Shown one piece after another: positions 49,938 through 58,719 of a DNA stretch of 64,000 nt. This DNA comes from Gracilibacillus kekensis (GTDB lineage: Bacteria > Bacillota > Bacilli > Bacillales > Amphibacillaceae). The notes beneath the pieces were generated by a model that had not been told where the DNA came from, ran no database searches, and saw nothing but the letters and a program-made list of their open reading frames with translations. Positions within the stretch are counted from its first letter, which is position 1, and each line of letters begins with the position of its first letter. The stretch lies in assembly GCF_900143085.1 (NCBI RefSeq), contig NZ_FRCZ01000003.1, positions 248,001 to 312,000 on the forward strand. The letters are read 5' to 3'. The position numbers and the translations under genes were made by a program.

Positions 49938-50708
49938 ATGGCAGACGAATTTGGAAATATTACGAGAAGAGACCGTTTTGAGAAAAAAAGAACGAATACT
50001 AAAGCGATCACTTGGTTTAGTATTGTTGGCGGTGTGTTAATCATCGTTATTATTTCGCTTATTGTTTTTGGAGGTAATGATCAAGATACCCCAATAGCGA
50101 CAGAAGATCAGGATAATGAGGAAACAGAGGAAACACAAGGTCAAGATCAAGAAAATCAAGATGATACAGACCAGCCTGTTGAAACACCATCAGAAGAAGA
50201 GTCAGACCAACCAGATGAATTGGAAATCCCAGATGAAACCGAGGTAGACCAAGAGCAGGATTCAGGTACTGAGGAAGAGGAAGAAATTCAAGAAGTCGAA
50301 TCTGATAATGAAAATGTCAGCTATGCTTATGAAGGTAATTGGGAGCCAATCGGTACAGAGCAACAAGGACCACATACCACTATATTTGAGAAAGAGTCGC
50401 AGGACTGGAAGGAAAGAATGCAAGCGATTGAGGTTGCAACTGGAATTCCAGTAGAAGAGCAAATTTCCTGGTACCATGGTAATGGTGGAGATCAAACGGT
50501 AGAAGCAACCGTTTCTCCAGATTCCAATCAGGATGAAGCGTACAAAGTAACTCTTGTCTGGATTGAAAATGAAGGTTGGCAACCGACATTAGTTGAAGAA
50601 TTAATTGAAAATAAATATAATGAAAATTCAAGTAACAATACATCGGAAGGTAATGAAGGTGAGCAATCATCATCAGATGATCAATCAGCAAATCAACAGG
50701 AGGAATAA
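49938..50708 (+). CDS. yrrS: DUF1510 membrane protein YrrS
   Basis: A 256-residue single-span protein: a short basic cytoplasmic N-terminus (FGNITRRDRFEKKRTNTKA), one span (ITWFSIVGGVLIIVIISLIVFGG, about 24-46), a very acidic Glu/Asp/Gln linker (about 50-120) and the extracellular DUF1510 domain (YEGNWEPIGTEQQGPHTTIFEKESQDWKERMQAIEVATGI). In B. subtilis yrrS neighbours the penicillin-binding protein gene pbpI; here pbpI and yrrT are absent and mtnN follows 2 nt later. A tail rich in Asn, Ser, Glu and Gln follows the domain. Confidence 0.85.
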   Translation: MADEFGNITRRDRFEKKRTNTKAITWFSIVGGVLIIVIISLIVFGGNDQDTPIATEDQDNEETEETQGQDQENQDDTDQPVETPSEEESDQPDELEIPDETEVDQEQDSGTEEEEEIQEVESDNENVSYAYEGNWEPIGTEQQGPHTTIFEKESQDWKERMQAIEVATGIPVEEQISWYHGNGGDQTVEATVSPDSNQDEAYKVTLVWIENEGWQPTLVEELIENKYNENSSNNTSEGNEGEQSSSDDQSANQQEE

Positions 50709-50710
50709 AA

Positions 50711-51403
50711 TTGATCGGTATAATCGGTGCAATGGATGAAGAAGTAGAATTATTAAAGGAAAGAATAGAGATTAAAGAAACTACTAGAATAGCTAATAGT
50801 GACTTTTTTGTTGGTAATTTAGAAGGTAAAGAGGTTGTTTTATTAAAATCAGGCATCGGAAAAGTCAATGCTGCAATAGCTACGACGATTCTGTTTGAAA
50901 GATATCAACCAGATTTTATAATTAATACTGGTTCTGCTGGTGGATTTCATGCAGACTTAGAAGTTGGCGATCTAGTAATTTCTACTGAAGTAGTACATCA
51001 TGATGTTGATGTTACTCCATTTGATTATAAATATGGTCAAGTACCTGGGTTACCGCCAACTTATCAGGCAGATCCGATTTTAATTGAAAAAGCAATGTTA
51101 GCTGCTAAACAATTAGAAGGAATCGAAGCAATGAAAGGTCTTATCAGTACTGGTGATGCTTTTATGCAGGAAGTAGAAAAAGTGAACTTTGTGCGCGATA
51201 AATTTCCAGAAATGATTGCTGCAGAAATGGAAGCAGCAGCTATTGCACAAGTTTGTTATCAATACTCTCGACCTTTCGTAATTATTCGTGCGCTATCTGA
51301 TATAGCTGGAAAGGATTCTTCGGTATCCTTTGATACCTTCTTAGAAAAAGCAGCAACAAATGCCGCAAATTTAATTATCGATGTTGTAAAAAATACGAAT
51401 TAA
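50711..51403 (+). CDS. mtnN: 5'-methylthioadenosine/S-adenosylhomocysteine nucleosidase
   Basis: A 230-residue PNP/UDP-phosphorylase-fold enzyme that cleaves MTA and SAH to recycle methionine-cycle by-products. It has IGIIGAMDEEVELLKERI, INTGSAGGF, STEVVHHDVDVTPFDYKYGQVPGLP, ISTGDAFM and the catalytic region AAEMEAAAIAQVCYQ with IRALSDIAG. The start is TTG 50711, with AGGAGG 8 nt upstream in the yrrS end. In B. subtilis mccAB follow for reverse transsulfuration; they are missing here, and sigK follows convergently. Confidence 0.96.
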   Translation: MIGIIGAMDEEVELLKERIEIKETTRIANSDFFVGNLEGKEVVLLKSGIGKVNAAIATTILFERYQPDFIINTGSAGGFHADLEVGDLVISTEVVHHDVDVTPFDYKYGQVPGLPPTYQADPILIEKAMLAAKQLEGIEAMKGLISTGDAFMQEVEKVNFVRDKFPEMIAAEMEAAAIAQVCYQYSRPFVIIRALSDIAGKDSSVSFDTFLEKAATNAANLIIDVVKNTN

Positions 51404-51407
51404 AAAG

Positions 51408-51440
51408 AAAATAGCTGTCGAATTATCGACAGCTATTTTA
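51408..51440. terminator. Bidirectional terminator between mtnN and sigK
   Basis: AAAATAGCTGTCGA / TCGACAGCTATTTT stem with T/A flanks on both sides. Confidence 0.9.
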
Positions 51441-52134
51441 ATTCATTTCGGTAATATTCATGAAAAACTTTCATTAAAGCTCTTTTTTCAATACGAGAGA
51501 CGTAACTACGGGAAATTTTTAATTTTTTTGCTATTTCTCTTTGTGTCAATTCATCGGTATTTCCTAATCCAAACCGAGCAATAATAACTTCTTTTTCTCG
51601 CTTGTCAAGAACACGTAAGTATTTTTCGATCTTTTTTAATTCCATATGCAATTGAATAACTTCAGTAATATCCTCATTTTCTGCTTCTAAAATATCAATT
51701 AAACTAATTTCATTTCCTTCTTTGTCCTGGCCAATTGGATCTTGTAAGGAGATATCTTTTTTTGTCTTCTTCAACGCCCGTAAATGCATCAAAATTTCAT
51801 TTTCTATACATCTTGCAGCGTACGTAGCTAATTTGGTCCCTTTATCACTAGAAAAGCTCTCAATGCCTTTTATTAGCCCTATAGTGCCAATTGAAATTAA
51901 ATCTTCAGCATCTTCTCCAGTATTTTCAAACTTCTTCACAATGTGTGCGACAAGACGGAGATTGTGTTCAATTAATTTATTGCGTGCATAGTCATCGCCT
52001 TCTTGCATTTTTTTAATCATTTTTGCTTCTTCTTTTGCAGGTAGAGGTTGAGGGAATGTATTATTTTTAACATAACCAACAAAGAATAGTGCTTCTTTTA
52101 TAATTGCTAAAATCCCAAACAAAATTGACAACAT
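51433..52134 (-). CDS. sigK: RNA polymerase sporulation sigma factor K (pro-sigma-K), uninterrupted
   Basis: A 233-residue sigma-70-type factor for late mother-cell genes. The first ~20 hydrophobic residues ([24 protein letters not shown]) are the membrane-bound pro-sequence removed by SpoIVFB. Region 2 has [41 protein letters not shown]; region 4 has [33 protein letters not shown]. In B. subtilis the gene is split by the skin prophage; here it is one continuous frame with no recombinase. The tail is slightly shorter than in B. subtilis. GGGAGGTG precedes the ATG. Confidence 0.96.
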   Translation of the reverse strand: MLSILFGILAIIKEALFFVGYVKNNTFPQPLPAKEEAKMIKKMQEGDDYARNKLIEHNLRLVAHIVKKFENTGEDAEDLISIGTIGLIKGIESFSSDKGTKLATYAARCIENEILMHLRALKKTKKDISLQDPIGQDKEGNEISLIDILEAENEDITEVIQLHMELKKIEKYLRVLDKREKEVIIARFGLGNTDELTQREIAKKLKISRSYVSRIEKRALMKVFHEYYRNELK

Positions 52135-52170
52135 GACACCTCCCAGACACTAGGTATTAGCCCATAATTC

Positions 52171-52200
52171 ATCATATGAGCAAACCTCGTCCATTGTGCC
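52171..52200 (-). promoter_or_regulatory. Candidate sigma-E/sigma-K-type promoter of sigK
   Basis: On the minus strand CATATGAT (-10-like) follows GCACAAT (-35-like) by 14 nt, and GGACGAG between them resembles part of a SpoIIID site. It lies 37 bp before the start codon. Confidence 0.3.
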
Positions 52201-52261
52201 ACATGGTCAAGCTAATAATTTACAATTAAAAAATGAGTGAACAATAGAAAGAAAGGTCGAC

Positions 52262-52790
52262 ATAAATTTAATGGTAATTTTGACATGATACAATTACATA
52301 GAAACCGCTTCGGCTTGCCCACTTCCCTTTCCGTGGGGTTTTCCATTCAGCTAACTTTTCCAAGCAAAAAGCGCATGGAAAAGTGGATCTTCATGGAAAA
52401 CGCTACCACAGGAGTGGAAGTGGCCGCCTACGCTGAATGAAACTCTACAAATATTGTTAATGCTAGCATTTTGGATTGTTAAAGATATGAAGATATTTAG
52501 CTAATGATGATAAGCAATCTAAAGACAAATTCATGGGCGATATGGAATAACGTCAATATAATTATTCTTACTTTATTTGTAGAGCTTTATAAAGCGCAGG
52601 CGTCCGCTTCCACTCCTGCGGGAAGTTTTTATCCGAAGATCCACTTTTTAAGCGCACTTTGCTTAAAAAGTTAGCTGAGGAGAAAAACCCGCGGAAAGGG
52701 AAGCGGACAAGACGGAGCGATTGCAAAGCACATATAATATCTCATAATTACCACTACAATAGTGTCGCATAATCTTTCTTTTATTCATCA
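52262..52790. repeat. Composite inverted element E7 (type II), uninterrupted
   Basis: Unit F is at 52307-52434 (stem CTTTTCCAAGC / GCATGGAAAAG, loop AAAAAGC). Unit R is at 52593-52718 (stem CTTTTTAAGC / GCTTAAAAAG, loop GCACTTT). The right end GCACATATAATATCTCATAA and AGTGTCGCATAATC is the reverse complement of the E2 left end. It lies between the sigK promoter region and the mrp operon terminator. Confidence 0.88.
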
Positions 52791-52824
52791 AAAAAGCCTA
52801 ATATCCCAAAGGATACAAGGCTTA
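52791..52824 (-). terminator. mrp operon terminator
   Basis: Read on the minus strand: AAGCCTTGTATCC / GGGATATTAGGCTT with a short loop, then a run of T. Confidence 0.8.
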
Positions 52825-52827
52825 AGA

Positions 52828-53202
52828 TTACTGTTGTTTCTTTTCAGCTAATGAGTCGGCATAGGCGTCTCTTGTTTTTCCGTCGTGTGACCATGGTTTA
52901 ACGCCAGATGAATGGGCAGCGCGACCAATCATATGAGCAGAAACAGGAGCAGTTAATAGTACAAAAATGATCCCCAGGATAAGTTTGCCACTAACAATGC
53001 CGTGCTCCGCATATAAAAAGATAAACGCACCAATCATAATTCCTGCAATACCCAAAGTTGCTGCTTTTGTTGAGGCATGCAAACGGGTGTATACATCTGG
53101 AAAACGAATGACGCCAATTGATGCAGAAAGAACAAAAAATGTACCAGTTATTAAGAAAACTATGACGAATATGTCTAAGATGAATTCAATCGTCTCTGTC
53201 AA
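52828..53202 (-). CDS. mrpG: Mrp cation/proton antiporter subunit G
   Basis: A 124-residue three-span subunit with the MnhG/PhaG signature SASIGVIRFPDVYTRLHASTKAATLG. It is part of the Mrp complex that exchanges cytoplasmic Na+ for H+. The start is placed at TTG 53202, with AAAAGGGTG upstream, giving the family length; a GTG at 53211 is too close to that site. The start region overlaps mrpF, so the two are coupled. It is the last gene of the operon. Confidence 0.93.
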   Translation of the reverse strand: MTETIEFILDIFVIVFLITGTFFVLSASIGVIRFPDVYTRLHASTKAATLGIAGIMIGAFIFLYAEHGIVSGKLILGIIFVLLTAPVSAHMIGRAAHSSGVKPWSHDGKTRDAYADSLAEKKQQ

Positions 53203-53473
53203 TGATAACACCCTTTTCTAAATATTTTGCTAAGGCAATCGTACCTATAAATAATAAAATACCAATCAACAAGATGACATCATTTAATCTGGTGGTGGCA
53301 ATCATAATCGCAACTAATCCGGCCATTCCCATTAAATTAATACCAATAGCGTCTAATGCAACCGCCCGGTCTGGGTTTGTTGGTCCTTTGACGACCCGAT
53401 ATAAAAGTAAAGCAATCGAAATAGTGATGACAACCATACAAATAGCAGTAACAGTTTCAATTATTTCATTCAT
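53186..53473 (-). CDS. mrpF: Mrp antiporter subunit F
   Basis: A 95-residue three-span protein with the MnhF pattern LLYRVVKGPTNPDRAVALDAIGINLMGMAGL. GGAGGTG lies 5 nt before the ATG. It overlaps mrpE's end and mrpG's start by a few bases, showing tight coupling in the operon. Required for assembly of the Mrp complex in the studied Bacillus systems. Confidence 0.95.
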   Translation of the reverse strand: MNEIIETVTAICMVVITISIALLLYRVVKGPTNPDRAVALDAIGINLMGMAGLVAIMIATTRLNDVILLIGILLFIGTIALAKYLEKGVIIDRDD

Positions 53474-53946
53474 CTTGTCACCTCCATGATCGCATCTTCA
53501 AATGTAGTTTTGATTGCTTCAATAGCTTCTTCCGTTGTATCAATATCCATTGCATGAATATAAATTGTATCGTTAGTATTAGATACGGAAACAGATAGTG
53601 TACCAGGTGTTAAAGATATCAACGATGTTAACATTGTAATCTCCCAGTTGCTTTTTAGCTCAGTAGGTAAAGCGAAAATACCTGGTTTATAATCTTTATG
53701 CGGTTTGTAGACCCATTTTACAATATCAATATTTGAGATTAATAATTCTTTTATAAAAAGTAGAACTAATTTGATCATTTTCCAGACACGAGTGAGATAA
53801 AACGCATCTGGAATGAATCTTCTTAACATAAATAACAACAATGCCCCAATAATAAAACCTTTAAGAAAGGACACTACTGAATAGGTCTCAGCTAAAAACA
53901 TCCACATAATCGCAATAACTAAATTTAAAATTATTTGCAGAGCCAT
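53470..53946 (-). CDS. mrpE: Mrp antiporter subunit E
   Basis: A 158-residue subunit of the MnhE family with two to three N-terminal spans (LQIILNLVIAIMWMFLAETYSVVSFLKGFIIG) and a cytoplasmic part containing PGIFALPTELKSNWEITMLTSLISLTPGTLSVSV. AAAGGAG precedes the ATG. Length equals that of B. subtilis MrpE. Confidence 0.95.
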   Translation of the reverse strand: MALQIILNLVIAIMWMFLAETYSVVSFLKGFIIGALLLFMLRRFIPDAFYLTRVWKMIKLVLLFIKELLISNIDIVKWVYKPHKDYKPGIFALPTELKSNWEITMLTSLISLTPGTLSVSVSNTNDTIYIHAMDIDTTEEAIEAIKTTFEDAIMEVTR

Positions 53947-53952
53947 AATGAT

Positions 53953-55437
53953 TTACTCCTTTAATACAGATTCAATATAGTTTTGTGGATTCATTAAATA
54001 TTCACCAATACCTTCAATACTTGGATAGAACCATTCAGCTCCAACCCCAAGTAAAACCGAGAAGAATAGTAAAAAGGCAACCGGTAAAGCAAATCCTCTT
54101 GCTGCTTTTTTATCAGGAATGATCGATTCGTCTTTCTCTCCCCAAAACCCTCTTATAAAGATGCGTATAACAGACAACAGAATGAGTAGACTAGACGCTA
54201 AACCAATAATCGCGACTACTATGTGATTTGCTTCCATAGCACCTTGCAATAAGATCAGTTTACCGATAAATCCACTAAACGGTGGAATCCCCGCTAATAC
54301 GAAAGCAGAAATGAAAAATAGCCAACCGAGTAGAGGATAATGATGAATTAATCCACGCATTTTTCTAAGGTCACTTGTACCTGCGAGATAGGCGATCGCG
54401 CCAACTAGTAAAAATAAGGCTGCTTTAATAATCATGTCATTAATTAAGTAATAAATCGCGCCTGTAAAACCTGTACTGTTATAAACGCCAATTCCAAGAA
54501 GCATAAATCCTACTGCTGGTATAATGTTGTAGGCTACCACTAATTTAATGTTATTCGTTGACAATGCGCCGATTGCACCAAAGATTAAGGTTAAGGCTGC
54601 AATCCAAACAAAGAATTCATGCGTAACATCTCGTTCATGTACAAAAATTAAAGAGAAAACACGGATGAGAGAATAGACCCCAACCTTCGTTAATAATGCA
54701 CCAAATAATGCGGAAATCACCGGGTTTGGTGCGATATACGGTCTAGGTAACCAGTAATACAGCGGGAATAAAGCTGCTTTTGTACCAAATACAAAAAACA
54801 ACATAATCGCAATTGTTGTAAGAATACCAGTTTGTTCAACTTCGCCTACACGTTCAGCAATTTGAGCCATATTAACCGTCCCTACTACTGAATAGAGGAA
54901 AGCAATTGTTGTTACAAATAACATAGAGGAGAATAAGTTAATTAACACATACTTGATCGATTCTCTTAATTGTACTTTTCCTCCGCCTAAGACAATTAAT
55001 CCGTACGATGCCATTAATAATACTTCAAAGAAAACAAATAGGTTGAACAAGTCTCCAGTAATAAAAGCACCTGATACACCTGTAATTAATAAAAAGTAAA
55101 ACGTGTAAAAATAAAATTCCTCTTGTTTTTCGTCTAAGGATTTCGGTGCATAAAACACACAAGCGATCGCCACAATATTAGTGGTTAAAACAAGTGCGAC
55201 GGATAGCATATCTGCTACTAGAACGATCCCAAACGGTGCCATCCAATCTCCTGATTCTAATACAACCGAGCCATTTTGATGTACATAGAATAATATATAT
55301 GTCACGACTGCCGTGTTGATCAATGTCAGTACTTGCGAATAAATACGCACTACTTTTAACTTTTTATGGAACAATGCCGCAAGCACACCAGCGATCAAAG
55401 GTATGACTATTGGTAATACTGCTAAGTTACTAATCAT
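53953..55437 (-). CDS. mrpD: Mrp antiporter subunit D (NuoM/N-like)
   Basis: A 494-residue proton-channel subunit related to NuoM/NuoN of complex I, with about 14 spans. Conserved proton-path residues appear in FFEVLLMASYGLIVLGG (Glu, TM5), FGTKAALFPLYYWLPRPYIAPNPVISALFGALLTKVGVYSLIR (Lys, TM7) and IKAALFLLVGAIAYLAGT (later Lys). The start overlaps the end of mrpC by 8 bases. Length equals that of characterised MrpD. Confidence 0.97.
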   Translation of the reverse strand: MISNLAVLPIVIPLIAGVLAALFHKKLKVVRIYSQVLTLINTAVVTYILFYVHQNGSVVLESGDWMAPFGIVLVADMLSVALVLTTNIVAIACVFYAPKSLDEKQEEFYFYTFYFLLITGVSGAFITGDLFNLFVFFEVLLMASYGLIVLGGGKVQLRESIKYVLINLFSSMLFVTTIAFLYSVVGTVNMAQIAERVGEVEQTGILTTIAIMLFFVFGTKAALFPLYYWLPRPYIAPNPVISALFGALLTKVGVYSLIRVFSLIFVHERDVTHEFFVWIAALTLIFGAIGALSTNNIKLVVAYNIIPAVGFMLLGIGVYNSTGFTGAIYYLINDMIIKAALFLLVGAIAYLAGTSDLRKMRGLIHHYPLLGWLFFISAFVLAGIPPFSGFIGKLILLQGAMEANHIVVAIIGLASSLLILLSVIRIFIRGFWGEKDESIIPDKKAARGFALPVAFLLFFSVLLGVGAEWFYPSIEGIGEYLMNPQNYIESVLKE

Positions 55438-55768
55438 TTTCGCTACCCCTTAATTTATCCATATTATCTGTTCCGTTCTCTTTTGATGCTCGGTATGCAA
55501 GCACTAATAATAAACTAGTCACACCAAAACTGATGACTATAGAAGTTAAAATTAATGCTTGTGGTAATGGATCTGCGTAATTCTCGATTCCATCCTCAAG
55601 TATCGGAGGAGCACCTCTCTTTAATTCACCCATTGTTAAAATAAATAGGTGTGCACCATGTGAGATAAGTGCTGTACCAATAATAATACGAAGCATTTGT
55701 TTCTGTAACAGATTATAGACCCCTGTTGTAAACAAGACACCTGCAAGAATCGACATTATGATTTCCAT
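55430..55768 (-). CDS. mrpC: Mrp antiporter subunit C (NuoK-like)
   Basis: A 112-residue three-span NuoK-like subunit: GVLFTTGVYNLLQKQMLRIIIGTALISHGAHLFILTMG and LPQALILTSIVISFGVTSLLLVLAYRA. Its start codon directly follows the mrpA stop codon, and its AAGAAGGAGG ribosome site lies inside the mrpA end. In other Bacillaceae mrpB would lie between these two genes; there is no room for it here. Confidence 0.96.
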   Translation of the reverse strand: MEIIMSILAGVLFTTGVYNLLQKQMLRIIIGTALISHGAHLFILTMGELKRGAPPILEDGIENYADPLPQALILTSIVISFGVTSLLLVLAYRASKENGTDNMDKLRGSEND

Positions 55769-58102
55769 CTATTCTGCCTCCTTCTTGTTACGCAGCTTGA
55801 TCAGACCATAAATGGCAAGTGCTGCAATACCTAAAACGACAATTTCAAATAGGGTATCAATTCCACGCATATCTACTAAAATAACGTTGACAACATTATC
55901 GCCGCCACCTAATTTGTAGGATGTTTTTAGGAAATAGTCAGAGATTTTATCAAACAACTTCGTGCTGTGTGCGGATATCGCAACCACTGTCATTAAGGCA
56001 CCAAATGCAATAGATATGACTAAATTGACAGCTTTTTGAGAGCCGGATTCCGTGCGTTCTCGTAAATTTGGTAAATGGTAAAAACATAATAAGAAAAGCG
56101 CAACAGTAATGGTTTCTACTACTAGCTGTGTTAATGCTAAGTCAGGAGCACGGTAGACAACAAATAATAGTGCGAGTCCGTACCCGACAACACCTAATAT
56201 CAAGATCGCACCAACTTTATTGCGAATAAAGATCGTGCTAACAGCAGCAACTGCCATTACGATTGCGATAAGTACCTCATGAACAGTAATTTTAGCAAGA
56301 TTGCTTGTATCCCAGGCAAATCCATCGGTGATAGCTAAGACGGTAAACGTACAAACAAGAATAGCGATCAAAATTAATGCCATATAACGACGAATCGATC
56401 CATTCATATAGGAGTTTGTAATTTTTGCTGAAGTTTTTTCCGATTGATCAAGTAAAAAGTCATACACTTTATTAAAGCTTAATTTACCAGGGAAGAAGCT
56501 ATAGATACTTGACCAATTTTTTCTAAAGAAAGCAAGAAAGATTCCGACACCAACTACAATTAACGACATTATAAAAGGCGTTTCAAAACCATGCCAATAG
56601 TAAATATCTTTTTCAACTGGTGAGCCATAAATAGCTTCCGCTGTATGGGCAATAAAGCTGCCATTCACTAAATTAGGGAACAAGCCAATTACGACAACTC
56701 CAACAATTAAAATAATTGGTGAAATGAGCATTCCAATTGGAGCTTCATGTGGCTTAACCGGTAATTGGTCGAGTTTCTTTTCACCCATAAATGTACCGAA
56801 TACGAGATACATCGAATAAACAAAAGTGAAAATACTGCCAAAGACCGCTAAATAGGGAATAGCTTGACTTAATACTTGTGAAATCCACATCGAATGATCA
56901 TGTAATTCTAATGACGTCGTAAAAAACATTTCCTTACTATAGAACCCATTTAAGAATGGAAAAGGTACACTTGCCATCGAAAAGGTACCGAAAAAAGCGA
57001 GAGTAGCTGAAATTGGCATTAATGTTACTAATCCACCAAGTCTGCGAATATCTCTTGTACCTGTCTCATGATCGACAATCCCTGCAATCATAAACAGACT
57101 ACCTTTAAATGTCGCATGATTTAAAATGTGGAATACAGCAGCAAAAATCGCCGCTTTGGTACCAAAACCAAGCATCGCCATAATCATTCCTAATTGACTG
57201 ATGGTAGAAAAGGCGAGAATACCTTTTAAGTCTGTTTGTCTGACAGCCATATAAGAGCCCCAAACAAGTGTTAAAATACCAATTCCACTAACGAAAACGA
57301 AGAACCATTCATTTCCAGAAAAAATAGGTGTGAATCTGGCAACAAGGAATATCCCTGCTTTAACCATCGTTGCGGAGTGCAAGTAGGCACTAACGGGAGT
57401 TGGAGCTTCCATTGCATCCGGTAACCAGATATGAAATGGAAACTGTGCAGATTTTGTAAAGGCACCAAGTAAAATCAAAGCTAAGATTAAACCAAAATAG
57501 TCACTAGAAAGTATAACATCAGCTTGAGCAATCATTGCTTGAATACTAGTCGTTTCGGTAATAATAGAAAGTAAAATAAAACCACCAAACATACTTAATC
57601 CACCGAAAACCGTTATCAGCATTGATTTTAACGCGCCGTATCTGGAACGTTCTTTATAATTCCAATAACCGATTAATAGGAATGATGAAATAGAAGTTAA
57701 TTCCCAGAATCCATAGAGTACAAATACGTTATCTGAAAGGACGACCCCAAACATGGCAGTCATAAATAACAGCAAATAAACGTAAAACTGATCTAATCTT
57801 TCTGAAGTATGAAGATAGAAAATTGAATAAAGTGTAACTAATGACCCAATACCACTAATCAATAAAACAAATAATAAGCTTAAACCATCTAAATAAAAAT
57901 CCAATCCGATATTTAACGATGGTATCCAACTGTACGATTGACTAATCGGTGTAAAATTATTTCCAAGATTCGGAATAAAATAAATAAATACGGCTAACGG
58001 TGCTAGTAAAACGAAATAACCGGTATGTATTTTCTCTTTCCATTTGCTAAAAAACGGGATAAAAATGGCCAGCAATACTGGCAGAAATACAGCAAATAAC
58101 AT
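55769..58102 (-). CDS. mrpA: Mrp antiporter subunit A (NuoL-like plus MbhD/MbhE-like C-terminus)
   Basis: A 777-residue large subunit. The NuoL-like part (about 1-500) has LDFYLDGLSLLFVLLISGIGSLVTLYS, FVLYGFWELTSISSFLLIGYW, GAFTKSAQFPFHIWLPDAMEAPTPVSAYLHSATMVKAGIFL and HATFKGSLFMIAGIVDHETGTRDI. The C-terminal part (about 590-777) has VGYGLALLFVVYRAPDLALTQLVVETITVALFL and NVVNVILVDMRGIDTLFEIVVLGIAALAIYGLIKLR. These are the normal MrpA end, with no MnhB domain fused. GGGGGATC precedes the ATG. First gene of the operon. Confidence 0.97.
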   Translation of the reverse strand: MLFAVFLPVLLAIFIPFFSKWKEKIHTGYFVLLAPLAVFIYFIPNLGNNFTPISQSYSWIPSLNIGLDFYLDGLSLLFVLLISGIGSLVTLYSIFYLHTSERLDQFYVYLLLFMTAMFGVVLSDNVFVLYGFWELTSISSFLLIGYWNYKERSRYGALKSMLITVFGGLSMFGGFILLSIITETTSIQAMIAQADVILSSDYFGLILALILLGAFTKSAQFPFHIWLPDAMEAPTPVSAYLHSATMVKAGIFLVARFTPIFSGNEWFFVFVSGIGILTLVWGSYMAVRQTDLKGILAFSTISQLGMIMAMLGFGTKAAIFAAVFHILNHATFKGSLFMIAGIVDHETGTRDIRRLGGLVTLMPISATLAFFGTFSMASVPFPFLNGFYSKEMFFTTSLELHDHSMWISQVLSQAIPYLAVFGSIFTFVYSMYLVFGTFMGEKKLDQLPVKPHEAPIGMLISPIILIVGVVVIGLFPNLVNGSFIAHTAEAIYGSPVEKDIYYWHGFETPFIMSLIVVGVGIFLAFFRKNWSSIYSFFPGKLSFNKVYDFLLDQSEKTSAKITNSYMNGSIRRYMALILIAILVCTFTVLAITDGFAWDTSNLAKITVHEVLIAIVMAVAAVSTIFIRNKVGAILILGVVGYGLALLFVVYRAPDLALTQLVVETITVALFLLCFYHLPNLRERTESGSQKAVNLVISIAFGALMTVVAISAHSTKLFDKISDYFLKTSYKLGGGDNVVNVILVDMRGIDTLFEIVVLGIAALAIYGLIKLRNKKEAE

Positions 58103-58444
58103 CTAATGGTGATCCCCCTTATGTAAATTTATACACTTTATCAAGTTGAAATCGCCCGTACTATCCCTTATCAAGAATCAAGTTTAGCTAATAAGCTAAG
58201 TGGGGATTTACGAACGCTAACTTCATGTAACGTTTTGCTTTCATTTAATAATTAAAATTTTAACATCATCCTTTTATATTTTAATCTAAAAATAGAACAG
58301 AATACAAGGGAGAGTTCTTGTCGTTACGATACTTAGAAGGATTTAGACGAGAAACTACCTATTTATATTATGCAAGCAAAAAAAATTTTCATGTACTGAA
58401 AAAAAGAAGCTGATATTTATTTGCAACTATCCCGTTTAATTACA
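58103..58444 (-). promoter_or_regulatory. Leader/promoter region of the mrp operon
   Basis: This is 340 bp without a gene between mrpA and the sda terminator. It is AT-rich, with a palindromic TTAGCTAATAAGCTAA at 58184-58199. I find no unambiguous promoter; a minus-strand TTGTAT with TTAAAAT about 17 nt on (near 58280-58310) is a weak candidate. No named riboswitch class is recognisable by eye. Confidence 0.35.
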
Positions 58445-58482
58445 TAAAAAAACACTTAGACGGGTGCATAACCGACTAAGTG
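58445..58482 (-). terminator. sda terminator
   Basis: On the minus strand CACTTAGTCGG / CCCGTCTAAGTG with loop TTATGCA, followed by seven T. Confidence 0.88.
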
Positions 58483-58496
58483 GGAATCCAAATTAT

Positions 58497-58637
58497 TTAG
58501 TTGGTATAGTCGAGATGTTTCACTAATGAGCGTCGTTTCATCTCTTCCTCCATTAATTGTATAAATTCATAGCTAAGCTGAAGTTCCGTGGCTTTTTTAT
58601 AGGATTCAATTAGCAATTCATCCGATAGGTTTTCCAA
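58497..58637 (-). CDS. sda: Sporulation histidine-kinase inhibitor Sda
   Basis: A 46-codon gene on the minus strand. It encodes [20 protein letters not shown], then [18 protein letters not shown], ending VKHLDYTN: two helices in a hairpin, the same length and [10 protein letters not shown]...F(I)ELI..E..RRSL pattern as B. subtilis Sda. Sda binds the KinA/KinB autokinase domain and blocks sporulation while replication is initiating or damaged. Translation starts at TTG with GGAGGG 7 nt upstream. A promoter and a cluster of DnaA boxes lie upstream and a strong terminator downstream. The neighbourhood with yqeG matches B. subtilis. Confidence 0.92.
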   Translation of the reverse strand: MENLSDELLIESYKKATELQLSYEFIQLMEEEMKRRSLVKHLDYTN

Positions 58638-58682
58638 TGCTTGTCCCTCCAATAGATAGGATGTTAGCTACATGTTATAGTT

Positions 58683-58711
58683 AATGTAGCATGAAATGAA
58701 AAAACGGACAA
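58683..58711 (-). promoter_or_regulatory. Candidate sda promoter
   Basis: On the minus strand TTGTCC and TACATT are separated by 17 nt, 46 bp before the sda start and beside the DnaA boxes. Confidence 0.6.
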
Positions 58712-58719
58712 CTGCAAAC

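Noticed and set aside
55769-58102. Possible MrpA-MrpB fusion hiding the missing subunit
   Set aside because: The 777-residue product is not longer than a normal MrpA and ends with the usual NVILVDMRG...YGLIKLR tail; no MnhB-like PGGGF segment is present.
58103-58444. A sodium- or pH-responsive riboswitch upstream of the mrp operon
   Set aside because: The leader is long enough, but I could not recognise any conserved riboswitch core or terminator alternative in it by eye.
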